Shown piece after piece: positions 16,195-24,532 of a stretch of DNA of 64,000 bases; position 1 is the stretch's first letter, and each line of letters opens with the position of its first letter. Below the pieces are notes generated by a model that did no database searches, was not told the DNA's origin, and saw nothing but the letters and a program-made list of their open reading frames with translations. The DNA is from Nostoc sp. C052. Lineage in GTDB: Bacteria > Cyanobacteriota > Cyanobacteriia > Cyanobacteriales > Nostocaceae. Made by a program: the position numbers and the translations under genes. The stretch spans positions 3,716,001-3,780,000 of the forward strand of contig NZ_CP040272.1 of assembly GCF_013393905.1 (NCBI RefSeq), in the 5' to 3' direction.

Positions 16195-17418
16195 TTAGTT
16201 ATCTAGCACCTGATTTGTTAATAAAACGCTGTAGTCTTCTCGCTGGCGAATCAGGCGGTGTGTACTATTTTCTAGCAAGACTTCCGCAGGTTTGGGGCGG
16301 TGTAAAAAGTGAGACGACATCGCATAACCATAAGCACCGACATCTAAAATGGCAACGATATCACCAATTTCTAGCGCCGGGAGTTGGCAATTTTTCCCCA
16401 GGTAATCTCGTGAATATGTGGTGTTACCACAAATATCAGTTGTGAATGGATTGTCTACTTGTTTCCAAGTGACGATTTCTCGGTAGCCGCCGTGTACTGA
16501 AGGTACTGAAAGATTTGCAACGGTGGTATCAACTCCAACAATCTGTTTTTCTCCTTGCCATTTTACCGAAACAACTTGAGCAAGCAAAGTTGCACATCCG
16601 GCGATCGCACTTCGTCCCGGTTCAATTACCAAATCAATTTTCCGTCCTAAACGAGTAATTCTCTCGGTTAATTCAGCCCCAAATATTTCCCAGTCAAAGG
16701 CTATTTTGTTGTGATGATATGGATAGCCAAAACCACCACCAAAATCTAAATATTCCCAATCTGGTAACTTTTGGGCTGTGGCGATTACTGTATCAATCAC
16801 CTCGGTAAAAGCTGCTGTGGCGTTAGTTCCCGTACCTCGATAGAAGTGTAAACCACTTAGTTTTAATCCCACGTCACCAGTTATAGCGATCGCATCACCA
16901 AATTCCTCTGGACGTACACCAATGCGGCTATCTCCGGTAATTTCCGGCAAATTAAGCCGTAAACCCAGGCGAATATATTCCTCTCTGCCTTTGGGCAAAA
17001 CTTCGCAGCACAATTGCAACTGAGCCAGACTATCGAGATTGAGAGTTGTAATTCCCCAATTCAGGACTTGTAGCATCTCAGTCCGATTCAAATTACTGCC
17101 GCTATAAACAATCTCACTCGGATTGAAACCAGCTTGCAATCCTAAATAAATATCTCCTGGTGTATTGGCGTGAAGTCCCCACCCAAATGAACGAAAAATT
17201 TTTAATAGCGCAATGTTGCCATTGGTAACGCTGGCAAAGCGAAATTGCGTGCGCGGATAACTGACTGCTTTGTTAATCCGCTTAATAGTTTCGCCCAAGC
17301 GATAGCCATTATAAACATAAAGTGGAGAACCGTAAGTACTCAGTAACTCCTGGGCAAGTTTCCCAGAAAATGGCGGACCAAGGGAATTTTGCAAATCATA
17401 AAAGTTCTTGCTCTCCAT
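16195..17418 (-). CDS. LysA-like (fold type III) protein lacking the PLP lysine
   Basis: 407 residues of the diaminopimelate/ornithine decarboxylase-like family. Retained features: glycine loop DFGGGFGYP (about 225-233), EPGRS at 266-270, H191 in LHFYRGTG, an ICGN Cys at 330 and DVGAYGYAMSS (359-369). The segment that normally reads YAxKAN reads FASVTNGN (61-68), with Val64 where the PLP-binding lysine should be. The DNA reading was checked and no frameshift explains it. So it is either a non-PLP binding protein or a divergent enzyme. It lies 29 bp after the asparagine-synthetase-like gene in the same operon. Confidence 0.85.
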   Translation of the reverse strand: MESKNFYDLQNSLGPPFSGKLAQELLSTYGSPLYVYNGYRLGETIKRINKAVSYPRTQFRFASVTNGNIALLKIFRSFGWGLHANTPGDIYLGLQAGFNPSEIVYSGSNLNRTEMLQVLNWGITTLNLDSLAQLQLCCEVLPKGREEYIRLGLRLNLPEITGDSRIGVRPEEFGDAIAITGDVGLKLSGLHFYRGTGTNATAAFTEVIDTVIATAQKLPDWEYLDFGGGFGYPYHHNKIAFDWEIFGAELTERITRLGRKIDLVIEPGRSAIAGCATLLAQVVSVKWQGEKQIVGVDTTVANLSVPSVHGGYREIVTWKQVDNPFTTDICGNTTYSRDYLGKNCQLPALEIGDIVAILDVGAYGYAMSSHFLHRPKPAEVLLENSTHRLIRQREDYSVLLTNQVLDN

Positions 17419-17447
17419 AACTTCAAGTTAGTTGCTCCGTCTATCAA

Positions 17448-19223
17448 TTACGAATTAAGAATTTTTTTGTAATTTTTCCATAGCCAACGATTTAACCAAA
17501 AGGGATGATCCCAAGAATGTTTGCTTAGTTCTTCATTTAAAACATGCGATCGCCAAAGTTGCCACATAATTAGTAACCAGAGTGTTTCACCAATCCGCCG
17601 GCCTTGAATAGCCGCTCCTAGTTTGCCTTCAACGATTTGTGCCGCAATGTGAGGATAAAAATGATTATGAGTGCGAAGTATTTCTGGATTGAGCCAGATG
17701 CCGAGTTGATGCCAAAAATCATTTAAACACCAAGAAGTTAAGGGAACCCCCATACCACGTTTTTGTCGCCAGACAATTTCGGGTGGCAGCCAATTTTCTA
17801 CAGCCCGTTTGAGGATATATTTTTCACAAGCACCCTGCAAACAGAGTTCTCCAGAGAGGCGGAATGTCCATTCAGCTAGAGGTAAATCACAAAAAGGCGA
17901 TCGCACCCACAAACCATGAGCAAACCCCAATGCAGTTGCACGGGGATGGATATTCTGCGCTCCTTTGAGCATCAAACTAGCACGGCGGAGGCGATGTAGC
18001 AAAGATGGACACTCATTGCGATCTAAAGCCGCCAATAACCAATCTTCAGGATGCAAATTTTGGATCTGTGCATAAACCTCCGGCTGATAAACTTGAGATT
18101 CGTATCCCCCAAGACGGTGAAAGGTACGGAAATATTGCTGGATAAAACTTTCCTGTCCGGCGGGATTTTCTGCTTGATAAACACCTGCGGCAATTAAAGG
18201 TTTATTCGTCCAACCGGCAAATAATTGATCTCCACCTTCGCCATTAAAAATTACCTGAGTTTCCTGACTCGCTCTCTCTGACAGAAGATATAAAGGCACA
18301 CACACGCCATCGCCAAAAGGTAAATCCAATGCTTGCACAGTTGGAATTAGGGCATTCTCGATCGAACTTGGGTTTGCTGCAACTTTAATTAGCGGAATTT
18401 TGAGAAACTCGGCAACTTGTTCAGAGTATGGATATTCTGGAATCCCTGCGTTACCAAAATCTAAAGTGTAGGCGCGGACTTTCACCCCTGCTTGTACCAG
18501 CAGCGCCGCCACCACTGAAGAATCGAGTCCGCCAGAGAGAAACACCCCGACAGGTTCATCTTTTAAATCGGCAATTTGTCGCTCAATGGAGTCTTTAAGG
18601 AGAGTTTGCAATTCAGTAATTGCTGTAGCTTCATCTGTTAACTGTTCTGACGCTTCCCGCCACGAGTGGATTTTTTTAGATTCAGGTGTTTGCAGAATAC
18701 CTGATTGGCGATCGCTCTGCCAAACTAATTCAGTTCCTGCTGTCACTGCAAATACTCCATTAATAGGAGTTAAGGGTGTGGGAACGTAAGAAAAACAGCT
18801 ATAGCCATATAACCCAGGAATGCTAACTTCTGACTGTTGCAAAATCGGTAAAAGTAATTGCAGTTGGGATGCAAACCAAATTATTTGTCCTTGCACAGTC
18901 CAATACAAAGGCATCTTTCCGAAAGGTTCTCTTCCCAAAATTAGGCAGTTGTTTTCCTGGAGACTTACCCAAGCGTCGGGTGAACTGAATAATCCTGATG
19001 CTGAGATGGCAGCAATTTGATTTTGTTGCAGTGGGGGATTTTCATCAAGTCCTATATAAACAACATTCCAGATGGAAAAAGGATAATTTTTTTGTGCAGA
19101 CAACTTTAAAGCCTTTCTCCTTTTAGGCGAGAGGTTTTCCACAACATTAGTTAACAGCGCTTCCAACTCGTGTTGAGTGCCGTAACCCCAATAGCCAAGA
19201 AAGTGATGCGGGATGTTGCCCAT
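17448..19223 (-). CDS. asparagine-synthetase-like ligase lacking the N-terminal Cys
   Basis: 591 residues. The C-terminal synthetase domain is complete, with the PP-loop FLSGGLDSSVVAALL (SGGLDSS at 230-236), FNGEGGDQLFAG and the terminal RQKRGMGVPLTSW block. The N-terminal domain has a glutaminase-II-like fold pattern (GREPFGKMPLYW), but the protein begins MGNIPHH instead of MCG, so the catalytic Cys is absent and glutamine hydrolysis is unlikely. Homologues with this defect (for example beta-lactam synthetases and lasso-peptide cyclases) adenylate a carboxylate and make an amide without glutamine. Operon position between a membrane protein and a LysA-like gene suggests a dedicated small-molecule or peptide modification. 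Confidence 0.88.
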   Translation of the reverse strand: MGNIPHHFLGYWGYGTQHELEALLTNVVENLSPKRRKALKLSAQKNYPFSIWNVVYIGLDENPPLQQNQIAAISASGLFSSPDAWVSLQENNCLILGREPFGKMPLYWTVQGQIIWFASQLQLLLPILQQSEVSIPGLYGYSCFSYVPTPLTPINGVFAVTAGTELVWQSDRQSGILQTPESKKIHSWREASEQLTDEATAITELQTLLKDSIERQIADLKDEPVGVFLSGGLDSSVVAALLVQAGVKVRAYTLDFGNAGIPEYPYSEQVAEFLKIPLIKVAANPSSIENALIPTVQALDLPFGDGVCVPLYLLSERASQETQVIFNGEGGDQLFAGWTNKPLIAAGVYQAENPAGQESFIQQYFRTFHRLGGYESQVYQPEVYAQIQNLHPEDWLLAALDRNECPSLLHRLRRASLMLKGAQNIHPRATALGFAHGLWVRSPFCDLPLAEWTFRLSGELCLQGACEKYILKRAVENWLPPEIVWRQKRGMGVPLTSWCLNDFWHQLGIWLNPEILRTHNHFYPHIAAQIVEGKLGAAIQGRRIGETLWLLIMWQLWRSHVLNEELSKHSWDHPFWLNRWLWKNYKKILNS

Positions 19224-19232
19224 CTGGACTAT

Positions 19233-19856
19233 TTATTTAACTTCAAAAGTTTCATCGCTAATTTGTCGACCTTCTAGGAACATCTGCACTTTCCAATTAC
19301 CAACATTTGCAGCCGAGTTAATAGTGTAGCGACACTGCGTATCCCAAACAGATGTATTAATCTCGCGGGTTTGATAGTTGTTTTGCTTGACAATTTGACC
19401 ACTTGGGTCAGTCCAATTACAAGATAGAGACAGCTTTTTACCCAAAGGTGCATCCTTTAATGTGACACGATACAACACTTCTCGATTAGTTTGGCGGGAA
19501 ATTGTCTTTAAGTTCTCGCTACTATTTTGTCCCAAAGTGATGCGGTCTTGTTGAGCAGAAACACGAGAAAGTGCAGAATTTTGCTGCTGCATAAAAAATA
19601 TTGTAGATGCAATGACGACCACTACAACTGCCACTACTCCAAAAGTAATCCATCGATCCCGACGTTGCTGTACCTCCAGTGTTTGGCGGCGATTTAACTG
19701 AATCAGCGCTTCATCTAGTAACTCTGGCGGTAAATTCAACTCTTGTAAAATTTCTCTCACCTGTTGTTGGTCTAATTCTGCATCCCGACGCAATTGCAGC
19801 CCTTGTACTTCTGTGACTATTTGTGATAATTGCTCTTGAGTCAATCGCTGCGCCAT
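19233..19856 (-). CDS. single-pass membrane protein, first gene of the ligase operon
   Basis: 207 residues. Residues 1-67 are helical, Gln/Glu-rich and cytoplasmic; a strong transmembrane segment (about 69-89, VVAVVVVVIASTIFFM) follows; the rest is a beta-rich domain ending FEVK with two Cys (CNW, CRY) that could form a disulphide outside the membrane. The ending resembles an Ig-like fold. The stop is 9 bp before the start of the asparagine-synthetase-like gene, so the two are surely co-transcribed. The function is unknown. Confidence 0.7.
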   Translation of the reverse strand: MAQRLTQEQLSQIVTEVQGLQLRRDAELDQQQVREILQELNLPPELLDEALIQLNRRQTLEVQQRRDRWITFGVVAVVVVVIASTIFFMQQQNSALSRVSAQQDRITLGQNSSENLKTISRQTNREVLYRVTLKDAPLGKKLSLSCNWTDPSGQIVKQNNYQTREINTSVWDTQCRYTINSAANVGNWKVQMFLEGRQISDETFEVK

Positions 19857-20209
19857 AGCTTAACTCCTGTTAAAAAAACTTGATTGCGATCGCTAATTAG
19901 GTGTAATCAGAAGAATTTTGAACTTTATATATTATTAGACATCTCCAGAAATTAAATATGCGTTATCCAGAATCCTTGTAGAGACGTAGCACTGCTACGT
20001 CTCTACATTTATTTTCACCAGATGTCTATTAGATATCTCACTTTTGTAAGTACATCATAAGCTACAAAAAAAGGTTGTTGTTTTTCAGATTCTTTCTGAG
20101 ATACTTTTGTAAACACTTCCTTTGCTTTACTTCGTTGCGCTCGCAATGACATATCGTAAGTGATTTAGCGGACATGATATAACTCCTAACTCAGCACTCA
20201 GCACTCATT
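19857..20209. other. intergenic, with palindromic repeat
   Basis: The gap between divergent genes holds the promoter of the four-gene operon (left side) and a perfect 13-bp-stem palindrome at 19978-20006 (GTAGAGACGTAGC, ACT loop, complement). A GAGTGCTGAGT-like short repeat sits just before the next gene. Confidence 0.5.
19978..20006. repeat. perfect palindrome related to the GAGACG repeats
   Basis: A 13-bp stem with a 3-nt loop. The GTAGAGACG arm is shared with the cores of the family A repeats, which suggests a solo core. Confidence 0.7.
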
Positions 20210-21241
20210 ATGACTCACGAACAACAAACCGCTATTGAAGGTATCTATGAAGTCTGCATCGGCATCCCAGAGCCAATTTCTGCAATTCAGTATTGGGAGC
20301 AATTTGGCTATCGCATTGGTGAAGTGGGTGAATTAACCGCAGATGTAGCCCATCAATTATATGGAGTGAATTCGTCTTTACGCTCAATTCGCCTATACCA
20401 CCAAAATGCAGATCATGGTTTGATTCGGCTGATGGTTTGGCAAAATCCCACCCATGAAGGTTTGGGAACAGCGTCAATGAAAATTAAAGGAAATCGTTGG
20501 GCAACAAGCTTAACTACGGATGTTTTAAGTATCTTAAATCATATAGAAGATGCAAAGGCAGCAGGTTTCCCTATTAGGTACTCTAACCCTTATTGGGAAG
20601 TCATCTACAACAAAGAGAGGAAAAGTCGTCCTTTTATTGAGCCAGCAGTTGGTGTGCGAGAAATGTTGCTGCTGCAACCCTTAGCTAGACAAGTTTTGTT
20701 TCAACGGTTTGGCTATACACTACCGCATTACGGACAAGTTAACCAGAATGCGGCACTCAAGACTAGTCAGTTTACCCACATGGGGATTATTGTTCAAGAT
20801 GATAGCAAAGAAACCCTGAAGTTTTATGAAGAAGTTTTGGGTTTGCTGCGTGTGCGGGATGATGTCGAAACTAGCTATGAATCTTCGCCAGCCGGTAAAG
20901 ATATTTTTGACCTTAATCCTGGTGAAAAGTTTATTGTCACTACCTTTGACGATCCTCGTTCTTCTCAGTCTGACCTCATGGCGACACGTAGCGGTAGACT
21001 TTATGTGATTCGATTTCCAGAATCCATTGATTTAGAATCGCGCTTTGAGGCAGCCCAACCGGGTAGTTTAGGTATGTCTTTATATACCTATCGGGTTAAG
21101 GGAATACAGGAATATTGCGATCGCATCAAGGCAAGTACTGCCCAAAAAGTTACAGACATCATTAGTAATGAATTTGGCGAGACGAGTTTCTCTTTTGTCT
21201 CACCAGATGGTTATTTCTGGACTTTGGTAGAAGGTAAATAA
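20210..21241 (+). CDS. VOC superfamily (glyoxalase/dioxygenase fold) protein, two domains
   Basis: 343 residues containing two VOC-type modules, about 12-130 and 190-335, each with the beta-alpha-beta-beta-beta pattern (GIYEVCIGIPEPISAIQYWE; then FTHMGIIVQDDSKETLKFYE and ending SFVSPDGYFWTLVEG). Family members bind a divalent metal and act on small molecules (lyases, isomerases, ring-cleavage dioxygenases). The reaction here cannot be predicted. No signal peptide. The ATG at 20210 directly follows a short intergenic repeat and has no obvious Shine-Dalgarno sequence. Confidence 0.85.
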   Translation: MTHEQQTAIEGIYEVCIGIPEPISAIQYWEQFGYRIGEVGELTADVAHQLYGVNSSLRSIRLYHQNADHGLIRLMVWQNPTHEGLGTASMKIKGNRWATSLTTDVLSILNHIEDAKAAGFPIRYSNPYWEVIYNKERKSRPFIEPAVGVREMLLLQPLARQVLFQRFGYTLPHYGQVNQNAALKTSQFTHMGIIVQDDSKETLKFYEEVLGLLRVRDDVETSYESSPAGKDIFDLNPGEKFIVTTFDDPRSSQSDLMATRSGRLYVIRFPESIDLESRFEAAQPGSLGMSLYTYRVKGIQEYCDRIKASTAQKVTDIISNEFGETSFSFVSPDGYFWTLVEGK

Positions 21242-21533
21242 CTTGGTAAGGAACATGGATTAAATAAGATGCAAAACTTCATCCTGTCTCTAGCTTCCCT
21301 CTCCAATATACTCGGAGAGAGATTGAGGTTGAGGTAAACCAGGGACATAAATTGTATGTTATTTAATTCTTATTCCTAAAAGCGATGGGGGAGAATCATA
21401 ATTTTCCCCCTGCCTCCTGACTTGAAAGAGTCATTTACTATTTGTCCCCCTTGTACCCCTTTCACACAAGGCTGTGAACTTGTTTCATCAAGACTGCTCC
21501 CTGGCCCTTTGCCTCTTTCCAATGCCCATTATT

Positions 21534-21788
21534 TCAAACTTCTTTATTTTCACTAATAGCCAGTTGCTTTTTACTGTGTTTCAGCTGTTTCCAAAGTGCT
21601 TTAATTTGCTCGTAAGCTTCATCCTGAGACAGTTTTCCCCCTGTTTCTAGGCAGGTGATGTAACTAATTTTTTGGGCAAATTCTTGGAGATTAGCATTGA
21701 ACACTAAGTTTTCTGGCTGGAATTTACCATAATACCGACTACGAGGATAGAGAAAGTTGTTTTTGTCTTGCGAGTTAGATTCTGGCAT
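21534..21788 (-). CDS. small conserved cyanobacterial protein (84 aa)
   Basis: I chose ATG 21788 (MPESNSQDKNNFLYPRSRYY) because a good Shine-Dalgarno sequence (CAGGAG) lies 8 nt upstream; an upstream in-frame start would add 22 unlikely residues. The sequence (FLYPRSRYYGKFxPENLVFN then two helices ending in KQLKHSKKQL) resembles a cyanobacterial family that I believe carries a DUF7219-type designation, but this is from memory. Soluble and helical; function unknown. Confidence 0.7.
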   Translation of the reverse strand: MPESNSQDKNNFLYPRSRYYGKFQPENLVFNANLQEFAQKISYITCLETGGKLSQDEAYEQIKALWKQLKHSKKQLAISENKEV

Positions 21789-21854
21789 AAGTTTACTCCT
21801 GTAATTCTTTGTTAAATTTATAGACTTAATTTTGATCTGTGTGTAAATACACAC

Positions 21855-22582
21855 TGGAAAATTTAAATTCCAGAAAAATTGAATATTCTTAGGTTTAAAG
21901 ATTAAGTTAACGCAGGATAGAAAAGTAGTTAACTGTGGAAAATACTGAAATCAAAAGCGAAATAGCATTTTTAGTAAGTAAAATAGCATTTTTCTTGCGG
22001 AAAACACCAATCAATATGGTGAAGAAGGCTTCATTAGGGGTATAAAGGTATAAGGGTGTAGGGGCTAAATTATCTAATATTGTGGGGTGGGCATCTTGCC
22101 ATAGGTGTCAAGTTAAGCTCAAACTGACTATGCAAATAAGCATTTATGCTCAAAAACTCGGTTTGAAAGGGACAAAAAACGAACTTTTTCAGGGACTATT
22201 AATGCTTTGTTTATTAGCATTACTCCCAGCTTGCGTATAACAGTTAGAAAAAGTTCACCTTTATACTTCGTTCCTAACAAAACCCATCGTTGACAAATGG
22301 GTTTTAACCTTAAATTGACACTAATGGCATCTTGCCCGCTCAGTCAATATGCTACCGTGTATGCACAAGTTATGGAATCACAACTAGTCTGTCGAATTAC
22401 CCCACCCTAACCCTCCCCTTATACCTCCCCTTATAAAGGCTACGGTGTACACACAAGTTATCGAATCACTACCAGTCCTCGAATTACCCCATCCTAACCT
22501 TCCCGATGTATTGGGGAGGTGGGATAAAAAATATTTGACACATCAATTATGACTTTTCAAACATGCTCTTAGTAGTTAGGTT
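21855..22582. other. long intergenic with tandem imperfect 88-bp repeat
   Basis: No gene is supported. Two direct copies with an 88-bp period begin at 22351 and 22439 (GCTACSGTGTAYRCACAAGT) and contain stretches such as CGAATTACCCCA. The start of each copy matches the end of the element at 39085-39457. Confidence 0.6.
22351..22515. repeat. two direct imperfect copies of an 88-bp repeat
   Basis: Copy 1 starts at 22351 and copy 2 at 22439. Both begin with a GCTAC-GTGTA--CACAAGTTAT sequence, then GAATCAC, GAATTACCCCA and CTAACC. Their first 19 bp equal the terminal repeat of the mobile element at 39085, hinting at a shared mobilising system. Confidence 0.7.
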
Positions 22583-23167
22583 TTATTTCTCAATCAACTC
22601 AAAATTCACCCGTTCGTAAATATCACACAAGGTAATTTGAAATTCGATAGAATCTAATACTAAAACTGTATCTTCACCTTCATATTCTTTAAAAATCCAT
22701 TGACCTTCTGCTTGCTTTGCAAATTGTTCCACAGCAAAACTATACTGGTCAATCATGATATATTCTTGAAAACCAGGAATTGAACCATAATATTTAAAAT
22801 TATCTGTTTTATCATAATTTTTAGTTGAATTTGATAAGACTTCAACAATTAATAAAGGATTAGTGATAATTGTTTTACCTGTTCCCTCGTAAATAGGCTT
22901 ATCTTTGATGACTATAATATCAGGATAAGTATAAATGTGATGACGAGGTATTGATAATTTTACATCGCCTATGTAAATATCATAATCTTGCCCTTGCACT
23001 GTCAAGGGAAACTTGCGACAAAAATTAAGTGCAATTTTGTTGTGGTTGGTTGTTCCCCCTGTCATCTGTATGATTTATCCGTCTCTGTATTCATTTTTAT
23101 ATTCAGCCTTCTCTTCTAATTCCAAATATTCTTCTGGGGTGTAGCGCTTTTCTGTTTGTAAAACCAT
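22583..23167 (-). pseudogene. Uma2-family (DUF820) nuclease-like gene with in-frame stop
   Basis: From ATG 23167 the frame reads MVLQTEKRYTPEEYLELEEK to YRDG, then TAA at 23077-23075, then IIQMTGGTTNHNKIALNF and the rest of a normal Uma2 protein to 22583. Family members have DGEIIxM here, so GAA has become TAA (one base change). The downstream 160 codons (from ATG in QMTGG) remain open and could be restarted, but without the N-terminal strand. Catalytic-type residues of the PD-(D/E)xK fold (YPDIIVI, LLIVEVLS) remain. Such genes are highly repeated in Nostocales. Confidence 0.8.
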
Positions 23168-23320
23168 ATTAATTAACTCATAAAATGAGTGAATGGGTAT
23201 GTTATCAATAGCGTAACGTACCCGAAAGATAGCGAAAATAAATATTTTTGTTATACAAATACGGTTGCAGACAATGTAACAATAGCGATCGCAAGCAAAT
23301 ACTTTTAGTCATACCTACCA

Positions 23321-24391
23321 GTGAACGCCCCTACCAACATCTCTGCACAAACTCAGAATCGCAAAGCCGATCACATTCGGATCTGTTTAGAGGAAGATGT
23401 TCAGTCTCACCAAATTACCAATGGACTGGAACGTTATCGCTTTACCCATTCTTGCTTACCCGAACTCAATCACAGCGATATTGATATCAGTACAACTTTC
23501 CTGGGGAAACATCTTGGCGCACCCTTGTTAATTTCTTCCATGACTGGTGGAACAGAACAAGCCGCAATCATTAACCAACGTTTGGCGCAAGTCGCGCAAC
23601 ACTACAAAATTGCAATGGGTGTTGGTTCCCAGCGAGTCGCGGTAGAAAAACCCCAGGTGGCTGATACTTTTGCTGTCCGCAAGTATGCGCCCGATGTTCT
23701 ATTATTTGCGAACTTGGGGGCTGTGCAACTTAACTACAAGTACGGCTTAGATGAATGTTTGCGGGTAGTTGACATTCTAGAGGCTGATGCCCTGATTTTA
23801 CACATTAACCCTCTACAAGAATGCATTCAACCCCAAGGTGATACTAATTTTCGGGGTTTGCTTGACAAGATTTCTAAATTATGCAGCAAGCTACCAGTAC
23901 CAGTGATTGCAAAAGAAGTTGGTAACGGCATTTCCGCAGCGATCGCACAGAAACTAATTGCCGCCGGAGTAGCAGCCATTGATGTCGCTGGTGCGGGGGG
24001 TACTTCTTGGGCAAAAGTAGAAAGCGAACGGGCAGAAAGTCCCTTACAACGTCGTTTAGGGATGACATTTGCCGATTGGGGTTTACCGACGGCAGAATGC
24101 ATTACAACTATTAGAGCGATGTCTACGACGGGCTACGCCTACGCTCCAGATGTGCCTTTAATTGCTTCAGGAGGTTTGCGGCATGGATTGGATGTCGCTA
24201 CAGCGATCGCTTTGGGAGCCGATATCGCTGGTTTAGCAATGCCTTTTCTGCAAGCAGCAGCAACATCAGAGACAGCAGTAGCCGAACTTGCTGAAGTATT
24301 AATCGCCGAAATTACCACAGTCTTATTTTGTACTGGCAACACTACCTTGTATCAGTTAAAGCACTCTGGTAGTTTACAGCGCATAGAATAA
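23321..24391 (+). CDS. fni: type II isopentenyl-diphosphate delta-isomerase
   Basis: 356 residues with the type II (FMN/NADPH-dependent) isomerase architecture: R(K)ADHIRICLEEDVQ at the N-terminus, LLISSMTGGT, MGVGSQRVA, DVAGAGGTSWAKVE and the terminal IASGGLRHGLDVATAIALGA flavin-phosphate loop. It interconverts IPP and DMAPP in the MEP-derived isoprenoid supply, cytosolic. The GTG start at 23321 is preferred because residues 1-20 are typical for cyanobacterial members. It lies alone, between the Uma2 pseudogene (divergent) and sppA. Confidence 0.93.
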   Translation: MNAPTNISAQTQNRKADHIRICLEEDVQSHQITNGLERYRFTHSCLPELNHSDIDISTTFLGKHLGAPLLISSMTGGTEQAAIINQRLAQVAQHYKIAMGVGSQRVAVEKPQVADTFAVRKYAPDVLLFANLGAVQLNYKYGLDECLRVVDILEADALILHINPLQECIQPQGDTNFRGLLDKISKLCSKLPVPVIAKEVGNGISAAIAQKLIAAGVAAIDVAGAGGTSWAKVESERAESPLQRRLGMTFADWGLPTAECITTIRAMSTTGYAYAPDVPLIASGGLRHGLDVATAIALGADIAGLAMPFLQAAATSETAVAELAEVLIAEITTVLFCTGNTTLYQLKHSGSLQRIE

Positions 24392-24532
24392 GTAAATGGG
24401 ACATTAGTCATTAGTCCTTTGTCATTTGTAAATGACAAAGGACTAATGCCCCTCAAAAGTGCTGTTAGCTATCCGCTAACAGAACTATTTTGCCCAATCC
24501 CCAATCTCCAATCCCCAATAACTAAATAACTA

